43,906 bases of DNA from Lachnospiraceae bacterium UBA1201 (GTDB taxonomy: Bacteria > Bacillota > Clostridia > Lachnospirales > Lachnospiraceae). Location of the stretch: the NCBI GenBank assembly GCA_002309675.1, contig DBXX01000067.1, forward strand, positions 1-43,906, read 5' to 3'. Made by a program: the position numbers and the translations under genes. Positions 8,578 through 16,598 of this stretch are shown here, in pieces (position 1 is the first letter of the stretch; each line of letters opens with the position of its first letter). A model generated the notes under the pieces. It saw only the letters and a program-made list of their open reading frames with translations, ran no database searches and had not been told where the DNA came from.

Positions 8578-9543
8578 ATGGCATCCGAGAATAAAAAAGT
8601 CAAATTTCATATGCCCGGACTTCGGGGAAACCTGCCGCTGAATATGATGATGGTCAGCCTTTTGGAACAATATCCGGAGTATTTCCGCGAAGGCGTTGCC
8701 TTTGCTTCTTTTTTCGGCGAGTTTCCCACTTCCCTTTGGGCGAGCGGCCGGTTTACGTTTGAGGATCAGTGCGACGCGGATTTCGTCCGTCTGGCGATCA
8801 AATCGATCAATGACCTGGGCATCCCGGTTCGTTTCACTTATACGAACCCGACGATCACGAAGGAGGAACTGGCTGACCCCTACTGCAACTTCTGTCTTAA
8901 GGCGGGCGACAACGGTATGAACGAGGTACTGGTCACCTCCGACATTCTGGAAGAATACATCCGCAAGACCTATCCCTCATACACGATCAACAGTTCGACC
9001 TGCAAATGTCTGCGGACGCTGGAAGAGGTAGAAGCGGAGCTTGCGAAAGATTATGGTCTGGTGGTTTTGGACTATAACCTGAACCATGAGTTGGATACCA
9101 TTTCGAAGCTTTCCGATAAAGATCGCATCGAGATCCTGGTGAACCCGTGCTGTATGCCGAACTGCCCGCGCCGCAAAGCGCATTACGCGCATATCGGCGA
9201 GTTACATCGTCAGGTGCTGCAAAACCGGAAGCTTCCGCCCGAAAAACAGGTACAGCTGAAGACCTGGTATTGCGATTACGGTGAGAAGAATACACTCTAC
9301 GATGTTTTGGATTATCCGACGGTCATTTCCCCCGATGAGATCTGGGATGTTTATGTTCCGATGGGCTTTTCGAATTTCAAGATCGAGGGCCGCACGGGGA
9401 ATCTCTACAACCTGATCGAAACCTACGTATTCTACCTGATAAAACCTGAATACCAGGGGAAGGCACGCATCCTGCTTTATACAAATCTGGAAAGTTCGGG
9501 TGTGCTCCGCCGCATCAAGCCCAGACGGGGCACCTGGCCGTAA
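8578..9543 (+). CDS. Peptidase U32-like protein (divergent TIM-barrel family)
   Basis: A 321-residue soluble protein with U32-family features. Near the C-terminus, FSNFKIEGRTG matches the family's SFKIEGR block. In the middle, RIEILVNPCCMPNCPRR sits where U32 proteins carry their Cys-containing signature after a beta strand. Another cysteine cluster is ADPYCNFCLKAGDNG. U32-like proteins include collagenase-like peptidases and, more often, Fe-S hydroxylases acting on tRNA, ubiquinone or related substrates. The cysteines here (PYCNFC, STCKC, PCCMPNC, WYCDYG) favour a metal-cluster role, but this is inference. Start ATG 8578 follows GGGAGG (8565-8570) at spacing 7; an ATG at 8563 overlaps that site. 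The function is unknown. Confidence 0.6.
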   Translation: MASENKKVKFHMPGLRGNLPLNMMMVSLLEQYPEYFREGVAFASFFGEFPTSLWASGRFTFEDQCDADFVRLAIKSINDLGIPVRFTYTNPTITKEELADPYCNFCLKAGDNGMNEVLVTSDILEEYIRKTYPSYTINSSTCKCLRTLEEVEAELAKDYGLVVLDYNLNHELDTISKLSDKDRIEILVNPCCMPNCPRRKAHYAHIGELHRQVLQNRKLPPEKQVQLKTWYCDYGEKNTLYDVLDYPTVISPDEIWDVYVPMGFSNFKIEGRTGNLYNLIETYVFYLIKPEYQGKARILLYTNLESSGVLRRIKPRRGTWP

Positions 9544-9561
9544 AGTTTTTGAAAAAAAGAC

Positions 9562-9590
9562 TTGAAATGCGAGTGGAAACGGGGTATCAT
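9562..9590 (+). promoter_or_regulatory. Sigma-A promoter for leuB and the amino-acid block
   Basis: -35 TTGAAA at 9562-9567, 17-bp spacer, -10 TATCAT at 9585-9590. The predicted start near 9597 leaves only about 25 nt before leuB, so there is no room for a leader peptide or T-box. Control by leucine attenuation is therefore not supported here. Confidence 0.75.
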
Positions 9591-9621
9591 AGAATGGATA
9601 TCTTTTACAGGAGGCTCTGTT

Positions 9622-10704
9622 ATGGAGTTTAAGGTAGCTTTGATTCCGGGTGACGGAATCGGTCCGGAGATCGTGACCGAGGCGTGTAAGGTTTTAGACC
9701 GCGTCGGCGAGGTTTACGGACATACGTTTTTATATAAGAAACTTCTGATGGGAGGATGCTCCATCGACGCATACGGTGTTCCGCTTACGGATGAGGCCGT
9801 GGCAGAGGCGAAAGCATCCGACAGCGTACTTCTGGGAGCGGTCGGCGGTAAGGTCGGCGAGAGTTCCTGGTATCAATTGCCCCCGAACCTGCGTCCGGAG
9901 GCGGGACTTCTGAAGATCCGTAAAGAGTTGGGGCTGTTTGCAAACATTCGCCCGGCTTACCTATATAAAGAGCTCAAGGCGGCCTGCCCGCTGCGTGACG
10001 AGGTCATCGGCGACGGTTTCGACCTGGTGATCATGCGTGAGCTCACCGGCGGCATTTATTTCGGCGAGCGTCACACCGAAGAGGTGAACGGCGTTAAGAA
10101 GGCCACCGATATCTGTACTTATGATGAAAATGAGATCCGCCGCATAGCGGTGAAGGGCTTTGAGATCGCGATGAAACGTCGTAAGAACGTAGTCAGCGTC
10201 GATAAGGCAAATGTCCTCGATACATCCCGTTTGTGGCGTAAGGTCGTGGAAGAGGTCGCTAAGGACTATCCTGAGGTCACCTACTCCCACATGCTTGTTG
10301 ATAACTGCGCGATGCAGCTCGTCCGTGATCCGGGCCAGTTCGACGTCATCCTGACTGAGAACATGTTCGGCGACATTCTGTCCGACGAAGCCAGCATGGT
10401 AACGGGCTCCATCGGTATGCTCTCCAGCGCATCCTTAAGCGAAACGAAACTCGGCATGTATGAGCCCAGCCACGGTTCCGCTCCGGATATCGCAGGAAAG
10501 AACATCGCGAACCCAATCGCGACCATCCTGTCCGCAGCGATGATGCTTCGCTATTCCTTTGATCTGGACCGCGAGGCAGATGCGATCGAAGCGGCCGTCC
10601 AGAAGGTATTGTCCGAGGGTTATCGTACCGTCGACATTATGTCTGAGGGATGCACACAGGTTTCCACCACACAGATGGGTGATCTGGTCGCAGAGAGAAT
10701 TTGA
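9622..10704 (+). CDS. leuB: 3-isopropylmalate dehydrogenase
   Basis: Cytoplasmic NAD-dependent oxidative decarboxylase in leucine biosynthesis, converting 3-isopropylmalate towards 2-oxoisocaproate. It has 360 residues, normal length. Visible blocks: IPGDGIGPEIV at the N-terminus, LLGAVGG, KIRKELGLFANIRPA, VIMRELTGGIYFGER (substrate and active-site region), VDKANVLDTSRLWR (catalytic Lys), LVDNCAMQLVRDPGQFDVILTENMFGDILSDEASM (metal-binding Asp residues), and EPSHGSAPDIAGKNIANP (NAD binding). ATG 9622 follows AGGAGG (9609-9614) at spacing 7; an upstream in-frame extension would start inside the promoter. leuA and leuCD are not here. It heads a block with ilvD, ilvB, serC and serA. Confidence 0.95.
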   Translation: MEFKVALIPGDGIGPEIVTEACKVLDRVGEVYGHTFLYKKLLMGGCSIDAYGVPLTDEAVAEAKASDSVLLGAVGGKVGESSWYQLPPNLRPEAGLLKIRKELGLFANIRPAYLYKELKAACPLRDEVIGDGFDLVIMRELTGGIYFGERHTEEVNGVKKATDICTYDENEIRRIAVKGFEIAMKRRKNVVSVDKANVLDTSRLWRKVVEEVAKDYPEVTYSHMLVDNCAMQLVRDPGQFDVILTENMFGDILSDEASMVTGSIGMLSSASLSETKLGMYEPSHGSAPDIAGKNIANPIATILSAAMMLRYSFDLDREADAIEAAVQKVLSEGYRTVDIMSEGCTQVSTTQMGDLVAERI

Positions 10705-10713
10705 TCGTTTCAT

Positions 10714-10750
10714 GGTCGAAAGACCGAAGAATAGACGGTCAGTGAGACCG
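10714..10750 (+). promoter_or_regulatory. Tandem small stem-loops between leuB and ilvD
   Basis: GGTC-GAAA-GACC (10714-10725), a GNRA-type tetraloop, then CGGTC-AGTGA-GACCG (10736-10750). The second ends 8 bases before the ilvD Shine-Dalgarno GGAGGT at 10759-10764. There is no U-tract. Both use the GGTC/GACC core seen at other junctions. Confidence 0.55.
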
Positions 10751-10770
10751 AAAACTACGGAGGTACGAAG

Positions 10771-12429
10771 ATGAAAAGTGATGCCGTACGTCAGGGCATG
10801 CAGCAAGCCCCGCATCGTTCTTTGTTCAATGCATTGGGACATACCGAAGAAGAGATGAAGAAACCCCTCATCGGTATCGTCAGTTCCTATAATGAGATCG
10901 TTCCGGGTCACATGAACCTGGATAAGATCGTCGAGGCTGTTAAGCTCGGCGTGGCTATGGCCGGCGGTGTTCCGGTCGTATTTCCCGCGATCGCCGTCTG
11001 CGACGGTATCGCTATGGGCCACATCGGCATGAAGTACTCCCTGGTCACCCGTGACCTGATCGCAGACTCCACCGAATGTATGGCTAAGGCGCACCAGTTC
11101 GATGCATTGGTCATGGTTCCGAACTGTGATAAAAACGTGCCCGGCCTTTTGATGGCGGCAGCGCGTGTAAACGTGCCCACGATCTTCGTGTCCGGCGGCC
11201 CCATGCTCGCAGGCCACGTGAAGGGTTGCAAGACCAGCCTTTCCTCTATGTTTGAAGCTGTCGGCGCTTACGCTGCCGGGAAGATCACTGAAGAAGACGT
11301 GCGCGAGTACGAAGAGAAGACCTGCCCGACCTGCGGTTCCTGTTCCGGTATGTATACCGCAAACAGCATGAACTGTCTGACCGAAGCTATCGGTATGGGC
11401 CTTTCGGGCAATGGTACCATCCCTGCAGTATATTCCGAGCGTATCAAGCTCGCTAAGCACGCAGGTATGAAGATCGTCGAGCTGTGGCAGAAGAACATCC
11501 GCCCGCGCGACATCATGACCGAGAAGGCATTCCACAACGCACTCACCGTAGATATGGCGCTCGGATGCTCCACGAACACGATGTTGCATTTGCCGGCGAT
11601 CGCACGTGAAGCGGGCGTTACATTGAATGTGGACATCGCAAACGCGATCTCCGCGAAGACACCGAACCTGTGTCACCTGGCACCTGCCGGTCACACCTAC
11701 ATGGAAGACCTGAACGAAGCAGGCGGTGTGTATGCCGTAATGAATGAATTGAATAAGAAGAACCTCCTCTACACCGATCTGATCACCGTAACCGGTAAGA
11801 CGGTGGGAGAGAATATCGCCGGACGCGTAAACCGCAATCCGGAGGTCATCCGTCCGATCGACAACCCGTACAGCGAGACCGGCGGTATTGCCGTACTGAA
11901 GGGCAACATTGCACCGGACAGCGGTGTCGTTAAGCGCTCCGCAGTCGTTCCGGAGATGATGGTACACGAAGGACCTGCACGTGTGTTCGACTGTGAAGAG
12001 GATGCGATCGCTGCCATCAAGGGCGGTAAGATCGTTGCAGGCGACGTAGTCGTCATCCGTTATGAGGGGCCGAAAGGCGGCCCCGGCATGCGTGAGATGC
12101 TGAACCCCACATCCGCGATCGCGGGCATGGGACTCGGCTCTTCCGTAGCCCTGATCACCGACGGACGCTTCTCCGGCGCGAGCCGTGGCGCAAGCATCGG
12201 TCATGTGAGTCCGGAAGCAGCAGTCGGCGGACCGATCGCCCTGATCCACGAAGGTGACATCATCCGCATCGACATCCCGGCAAATAAACTCGATGTGCTG
12301 GTTTCCGACGAAGAACTGGAAGCACGCCGTAAGGAGTGGAAGCCGCGTGAGCCGAAGGTAAAGGAAGGCTATCTGGCTCGTTATGAGAAGATGGTAACCT
12401 CTGCAAATCTCGGCGCGGTTTTGATCTAA
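10771..12429 (+). CDS. ilvD: Dihydroxy-acid dehydratase
   Basis: Iron-sulfur dehydratase making the 2-oxo acids of valine and isoleucine from the dihydroxy acids. It has 552 residues, normal. Family features: RQGMQQAPHRSLFNALG at the N-terminus, GMKYSLVTRDLIADS, NCDKNVPG with Cys119, CPTCGSCSGMYTANSMNC with Cys185, Cys188 and Cys191, LGCSTNTMLHLPAIA, YEGPKGGPGMREML, and TDGRFSGASRGASIGHVSPEAA near the C-terminus. ATG 10771 follows GGAGGT. It lies 66 bases after leuB, across tandem stem-loops, and 55 bases before ilvB. The long reading frame on the opposite strand is a codon-use shadow. Confidence 0.97.
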   Translation: MKSDAVRQGMQQAPHRSLFNALGHTEEEMKKPLIGIVSSYNEIVPGHMNLDKIVEAVKLGVAMAGGVPVVFPAIAVCDGIAMGHIGMKYSLVTRDLIADSTECMAKAHQFDALVMVPNCDKNVPGLLMAAARVNVPTIFVSGGPMLAGHVKGCKTSLSSMFEAVGAYAAGKITEEDVREYEEKTCPTCGSCSGMYTANSMNCLTEAIGMGLSGNGTIPAVYSERIKLAKHAGMKIVELWQKNIRPRDIMTEKAFHNALTVDMALGCSTNTMLHLPAIAREAGVTLNVDIANAISAKTPNLCHLAPAGHTYMEDLNEAGGVYAVMNELNKKNLLYTDLITVTGKTVGENIAGRVNRNPEVIRPIDNPYSETGGIAVLKGNIAPDSGVVKRSAVVPEMMVHEGPARVFDCEEDAIAAIKGGKIVAGDVVVIRYEGPKGGPGMREMLNPTSAIAGMGLGSSVALITDGRFSGASRGASIGHVSPEAAVGGPIALIHEGDIIRIDIPANKLDVLVSDEELEARRKEWKPREPKVKEGYLARYEKMVTSANLGAVLI

Positions 12430-12440
12430 GAGAAGTATTT

Positions 12441-12459
12441 CGGTCCGCATTACAGACCG
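12441..12459 (+). promoter_or_regulatory. Small stem-loop between ilvD and ilvB
   Basis: CGGTC (12441-12445), 9-nt loop, GACCG (12455-12459). It ends 13 bases before the AAGGAG of ilvB at 12473-12478. Same GGTC/GACC core as upstream of ilvD; weak on its own. Confidence 0.35.
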
Positions 12460-12484
12460 TGTACATAAAGAGAAGGAGACAATC

Positions 12485-14170
12485 ATGTTATTATCAGGTT
12501 CCGAAATCGTAGTTGAGTGCCTGAAAGAGCAGGGCGTTGATACCGTATTCGGTTATCCGGGCGGCACGATCCTGAACATCTACGATGCTCTTTACAAGCA
12601 TTCCGACGAAATCACCCATATTCTGACATCCCACGAGCAGGGAGCCGCACACGCAGCGGACGGTTATGCCCGCGCGACCGGCAAGGTAGGCGTATGTTTC
12701 GCTACTTCTGGCCCCGGTGCGACGAACCTCGTTACCGGTATCGCGACGGCTTACATGGATTCCATTCCGGTCGTAGCCATTACGGCAAATGTTGCCGTTA
12801 ATCTTCTGGGCCGCGATACATTCCAGGAGATCGATATCGCCGGTGTGACGATGCCGATCACAAAACACAACTACATCGTTAAGGATATCAATCTGCTTGC
12901 TGATACTTTACGCGCGGCGTTCCGCATCGCAGCCTCCGGCCGTCCCGGCCCTGTCCTCGTCGACATCACGAAGGACGTTACCGCTGCGACCTGCGAGTAC
13001 ACACCGGTCGTTCCGAAGCCCATCCTGCCGAAGACCGCCGATATCCGCGAGGAAGCTCTTGATGCAGCAGCGAAAGCCATCATGGCATCTAAGAAGCCCT
13101 TTATCTTCGTAGGCGGCGGCGCGATCACATCCGGCGCTTCCGAGCAGGTTCGCCAGCTGGCGAAGCTCGTAAACGCACCGGTCTGCGACACCCTCATGGG
13201 TAAAGGCGCATTTGATGGTGAGGATCCTCTGTACACCGGTATGCTCGGCATGCACGGAACGAAGGCTTCCAACCTGGGCGTTTCGAAGTGCGATCTCTTG
13301 ATCTCTCTGGGCGTTCGCTTCAGCGACCGTATCACCGGAAATACCAAGACATTTGCCCGCAACGCGAAGATCCTGCAGATCGATGTCGATGCAGCAGAGA
13401 TCAATAAAAACATTCAGACGGATGTTGCCGTGGTAGGAGATCTGAAGGAGGCGCTTATCCGCCTTCTGGCGAAACTCTCACCCATGGAGCATAAGGAATG
13501 GGTCGATGAGATCCAGGCCATTAAAGCTGAGCATCCGCTTTCATACGATACATCCGTGCTTTCCGGACCTTATATCATGGAGACCATCTATAAGGTGACC
13601 GAGGGCAATGCGATCATCACGACCGACGTAGGCCAGCATCAGATGTGGGCCGCACAGTATGCGAAGTACCGCTCCCCGAGAACCTTCCTGTCCTCCGGCG
13701 GCTGCGGAACCATGGGCTTCGGCCTGGGCGCATCCATCGGAGCGAAGATGGGTTGCAAAGATAAGACCGTCATCAACATTGCAGGTGACGGATGCTTCCG
13801 TATGAATATGAATGAGATCGCGACCGCGACACGTTACAACATTCCCATCATTCAGATCGTTATGAACAATCATGTGTTGGGTATGGTTCGCCAGTGGCAG
13901 ACCCTGTTCTACGGACAGCGTTATTCCAACACGGTCCTTAATGATCAGGTGGATTTCGTTAAGATCTCCGAAGGCATGGGCGCGAAGGCGTACCGCGTAA
14001 CGAAGAAGGAAGAGTTCGAGCCCGCGCTTCGCGAGGCGATCGCGCTCAACATTCCGGTAGTGATCGAATGTGTGATCGACAGTGATGACAAAGTATTCCC
14101 GATGGTAGCACCGGGCGGCGCCATTGCCGACTGCTTCGATAACGAAGATTTAAAAAAGAAAAATAATTAA
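12485..14170 (+). CDS. ilvB: Acetolactate synthase, large catalytic subunit
   Basis: Thiamine diphosphate enzyme making acetolactate or acetohydroxybutyrate, the first common step of branched-chain amino acid synthesis. It has 561 residues. Features: VFGYPGGTILNIYDAL, the TPP-activating Glu51 in HEQGAAHAADGYAR, the central FAD/nucleotide domain, and the TPP-binding GDGCFRMNMNEIATATRYNIPI followed by NNHVLGMVRQWQTLFY, diagnostic of the biosynthetic anabolic type. ATG 12485 follows AAGGAG at spacing 6. No small regulatory subunit gene (ilvN/ilvH) is adjacent: serC starts 20 bases downstream. The regulatory subunit must be elsewhere or absent. Confidence 0.96.
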   Translation: MLLSGSEIVVECLKEQGVDTVFGYPGGTILNIYDALYKHSDEITHILTSHEQGAAHAADGYARATGKVGVCFATSGPGATNLVTGIATAYMDSIPVVAITANVAVNLLGRDTFQEIDIAGVTMPITKHNYIVKDINLLADTLRAAFRIAASGRPGPVLVDITKDVTAATCEYTPVVPKPILPKTADIREEALDAAAKAIMASKKPFIFVGGGAITSGASEQVRQLAKLVNAPVCDTLMGKGAFDGEDPLYTGMLGMHGTKASNLGVSKCDLLISLGVRFSDRITGNTKTFARNAKILQIDVDAAEINKNIQTDVAVVGDLKEALIRLLAKLSPMEHKEWVDEIQAIKAEHPLSYDTSVLSGPYIMETIYKVTEGNAIITTDVGQHQMWAAQYAKYRSPRTFLSSGGCGTMGFGLGASIGAKMGCKDKTVINIAGDGCFRMNMNEIATATRYNIPIIQIVMNNHVLGMVRQWQTLFYGQRYSNTVLNDQVDFVKISEGMGAKAYRVTKKEEFEPALREAIALNIPVVIECVIDSDDKVFPMVAPGGAIADCFDNEDLKKKNN

Positions 14171-14190
14171 AAGTATTTCTGGAGGATACC

Positions 14191-15273
14191 ATGGGTAGAA
14201 TTTACAACTTTTCAGCAGGTCCGGCGGTTTTACCGGAGGAAGTTTTACAGCAGGCAGCAGCAGATATGATGGATTACCACGGTTGCGGAATGTCCGTAAT
14301 GGAGATGAGCCATCGTTCCAAGATGTTCCAGGATATCATCGATGAGGCAGAGAAGGACCTCCGCACACTGATGAACATTCCGGATAACTATAAGGTTCTG
14401 TTCCTGCAGGGCGGCGCTTCTCTTCAGTTCGCTATGATCCCGCTCAACCTGATGAAGAACAAGAAGGCTGATTATATCGTAACCGGTCAGTGGGCGAAGA
14501 AAGCATATCAGGAAGCGAAGAAGTACGGCGATGTTGTTGCTGTTGCATCCAGCGCTGACAAGACCTTCTCCTACATTCCGGATTGCTCCGATCTGCCGAT
14601 CCGTGAGGACGCTGACTACGTTTACATTTGCGAAAACAACACCATCTACGGAACCAAGTTCCACACATTGCCCAATACAAAGGGTAAGGACCTGATCTCC
14701 GATGTATCTTCCTGTTTCCTGTCTGAGCCGGTAGACGTAACGAAGTATGGTATGATCTACGGCGGCGTTCAGAAGAACGTAGGACCTGCCGGTCTGGTTA
14801 TCGCGATCATCCGCGAGGATCTCATTCCTGAGACCGTAGATGACACCGTTCCGACCATGATGCAGTATAAGATCCATGTGGACAATGGTTCCATGTACAA
14901 CACCCCGAACTGCTGGGCGATCTACATCTGCGGTCTGGTATTCAAGTGGCTGCTTAAGAACGGCGGACTTGAGGCTATGCAGAAGAGAAACATCGAGAAG
15001 GCGAAGATCCTCTACGATTTCCTCGATCAGAGCAAGCTCTTCAAGGGTACCGTTGAGCCCGCTTCCCGTTCTCTTATGAACGTTCCTTTCGTAACCGGTA
15101 ACGAAGAACTCGATGCGAAGTTCGTTAAGGAAGCTAAGGCTGCCGGCTTCGAGAACCTGAAGGGTCACAGAAGCGTAGGCGGTATGCGCGCAAGCATCTA
15201 CAACGCTATGCCGAAGGCAGGCGTTGAGGCACTCGTTGCATTCATGAAGAAGTTTGAGGAGGAGAACGCATAA
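14191..15273 (+). CDS. serC: Phosphoserine aminotransferase
   Basis: PLP-dependent enzyme of the phosphorylated serine pathway, transferring an amino group from glutamate to 3-phosphohydroxypyruvate. It has 360 residues, typical. It begins IYNFSAGPAVLPEEVLQQA, and also shows LFLQGGASLQFAMIPLNL, GQWAKKAYQEAKK, the PLP lysine Lys195 in YGGVQKNVGPAGL, and a C-terminal GHRSVGGMRASIYNAMP. ATG 14191 follows TGGAGG at spacing 6. Its stop overlaps the serA start by one base, so the two are translationally coupled and work in consecutive, reversed steps of one pathway (SerA then SerC). Confidence 0.97.
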   Translation: MGRIYNFSAGPAVLPEEVLQQAAADMMDYHGCGMSVMEMSHRSKMFQDIIDEAEKDLRTLMNIPDNYKVLFLQGGASLQFAMIPLNLMKNKKADYIVTGQWAKKAYQEAKKYGDVVAVASSADKTFSYIPDCSDLPIREDADYVYICENNTIYGTKFHTLPNTKGKDLISDVSSCFLSEPVDVTKYGMIYGGVQKNVGPAGLVIAIIREDLIPETVDDTVPTMMQYKIHVDNGSMYNTPNCWAIYICGLVFKWLLKNGGLEAMQKRNIEKAKILYDFLDQSKLFKGTVEPASRSLMNVPFVTGNEELDAKFVKEAKAAGFENLKGHRSVGGMRASIYNAMPKAGVEALVAFMKKFEEENA

Positions 15274-16448
15274 TGAATAAGGTACATTGGATACATTGCC
15301 TGAATCCCATTGCGAAGATCGGTTTAAACAATCTTCCTGAGAATTACGCTCTGACAGATGTTGTTGCTGAGGCAGACGGCATCCTGGTCCGCAGCGCAAA
15401 GATGCATGATATGGAGCTTCCGGAGAACCTTCTTGCGATCGCAAGAGCAGGTGCCGGCACCAACAATATCCCGCTCGACGTTTGCGCCGAGAAGGGTATC
15501 GTAGTATTCAACACACCGGGTGCTAACGCAAACGGCGTTAAAGAACTCGTGATCGCAGGCATGTTGCTCGCAGCCCGCGACATCCACGGCGGTCTGAACT
15601 GGGTTGCTTCCGATGCTGCTGACTCTGACATCGCGAAGACCGCAGAGAAGGAAAAGAAGAACTTCGCAGGAACCGAGATCAAGGGCAAGAAGCTCGGTAT
15701 CATCGGCCTGGGTGCTATCGGCGTACTGGTTGCAAACGCAGCCGTACATCTCGGCATGGAAGTTTACGGATGCGATCCGTACCTGTCCGTTAACAACGCT
15801 TTGCAGCTGTCCCGCGACGTTAAGGTCGTAAAGAGCTACGAAGACATCTACGAGATCTGTGATTTCATCACCGTACATGTTCCGCTTCTGGATTCTACGA
15901 AGAACCTGATCAATGCGGATGCCATCGCTAAGATGAAGGACGGCGTTGTTGTGATCAACTGCGCTCGTGACCTCGTTGTAGATGAGCCCGCTATGCTGCA
16001 GGCACTCGAGGCAGGCAAGGTACGCAAGTACGTTTCCGATTTCCCGAACGCTACCACAGCCGGTAAGAAGGGCGTGATCCTTACACCTCATCTGGGCGCT
16101 TCCACCGAAGAGTCCGAGGACAACTGTGCAGTTATGGCTGTTGATGAGATCGTTGACTATCTGGATAACGGTAACATCCGCAACTCCGTAAACTACCCGG
16201 CATGTACGCTCGGTAAGCTTACTCACGCTGCACGTGTGACCGTAGCTCACAAGAACGTTCCCAACGTAATCAGCAAGTTCACCGCACTGGCCGGCGAGAG
16301 CGGCATCAACATCGAGCAGATGGTATCTGCCAGCCGCGGCGAGTACTCCTATGCGATCTACGATGTAAACTCCAAAGTCAGCGAAGACTTCGTTGAAAAG
16401 GCATCCGCGATCGACGGCGTACTGAAGGTAAGAGTCATTGAAAAGTGA
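15273..16448 (+). CDS. serA: D-3-phosphoglycerate dehydrogenase, short ACT-domain form
   Basis: NAD-dependent first enzyme of serine synthesis, oxidising 3-phosphoglycerate. It has 391 residues: a substrate-binding domain split around a Rossmann domain (GKKLGIIGLGAIGVLVANAA near residues 137-155), then a C-terminal ACT domain (about 320-391, starting NVPNVISKFTALAGESGINI). The catalytic Arg232 (NCARDLV) and His273 (TPHLGAST) are present. The region between them reads YVSDFPNATTAG instead of the usual DVFxxEP, so the catalytic glutamate seen in many family members is not at its normal place. The conserved small residue after NCAR is Asp here. ATG 15273 shares its A with the serC stop. ACT binding suggests serine feedback, by inference. 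Confidence 0.93.
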   Translation: MNKVHWIHCLNPIAKIGLNNLPENYALTDVVAEADGILVRSAKMHDMELPENLLAIARAGAGTNNIPLDVCAEKGIVVFNTPGANANGVKELVIAGMLLAARDIHGGLNWVASDAADSDIAKTAEKEKKNFAGTEIKGKKLGIIGLGAIGVLVANAAVHLGMEVYGCDPYLSVNNALQLSRDVKVVKSYEDIYEICDFITVHVPLLDSTKNLINADAIAKMKDGVVVINCARDLVVDEPAMLQALEAGKVRKYVSDFPNATTAGKKGVILTPHLGASTEESEDNCAVMAVDEIVDYLDNGNIRNSVNYPACTLGKLTHAARVTVAHKNVPNVISKFTALAGESGINIEQMVSASRGEYSYAIYDVNSKVSEDFVEKASAIDGVLKVRVIEK

Positions 16449-16523
16449 GTGATACCAGAACAAACATGAGCCAAAGCGATTTCCGAAGGAAATCGAAAGG
16501 ATGGCGAATGTATGTAGTATCAC
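16449..16523 (+). ncRNA. Candidate structured RNA between serA and the DUF1015 gene
   Basis: Nested inverted repeats directly after the serA stop. From outside in: GTGATAC (16449-16455) with GTATCAC (16517-16523); ACAT (16464-16467) with ATGT (16508-16511); GCCA (16470-16473) with TGGC (16502-16505); and CGATTTCC (16477-16484) with GGAAATCG (16488-16495) closing a GAA loop. Between the ACAT/ATGT and GCCA/TGGC helices the facing bases are GA and GA, which can form tandem sheared G-A pairs. No U-run follows, so it is not a simple terminator. I see no match to a known riboswitch class. Confidence 0.45.
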
Positions 16524-16548
16524 GAACTCAAAATAGTATATAATCTGC

Positions 16549-16589
16549 GATTCTCCAATGCGGTAAATGTATTGGAGAATCCGTTTTTT
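16549..16589 (+). terminator. Intrinsic terminator or leader hairpin before the DUF1015 gene
   Basis: Perfect 11-bp stem GATTCTCCAAT (16549-16559) / ATTGGAGAATC (16571-16581) with an 11-nt loop and TTTTTT at 16584-16589. It is the natural end of the leuB-serA block. The Shine-Dalgarno GGAGG of the next gene starts at the very next base (16590). A perfect TATAAT lies just upstream at 16539-16544 but with no good -35 box. Confidence 0.75.
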
Positions 16590-16598
16590 GGAGGAAAC

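Noticed and set aside
10435..12486. 683-codon reading frame on the minus strand across ilvD
   Set aside because: It lies entirely over leuB/ilvD coding sequence, reads as low-homology His/Asp/Arg-rich protein, and arises from the sense codon bias. No start signal or family match.
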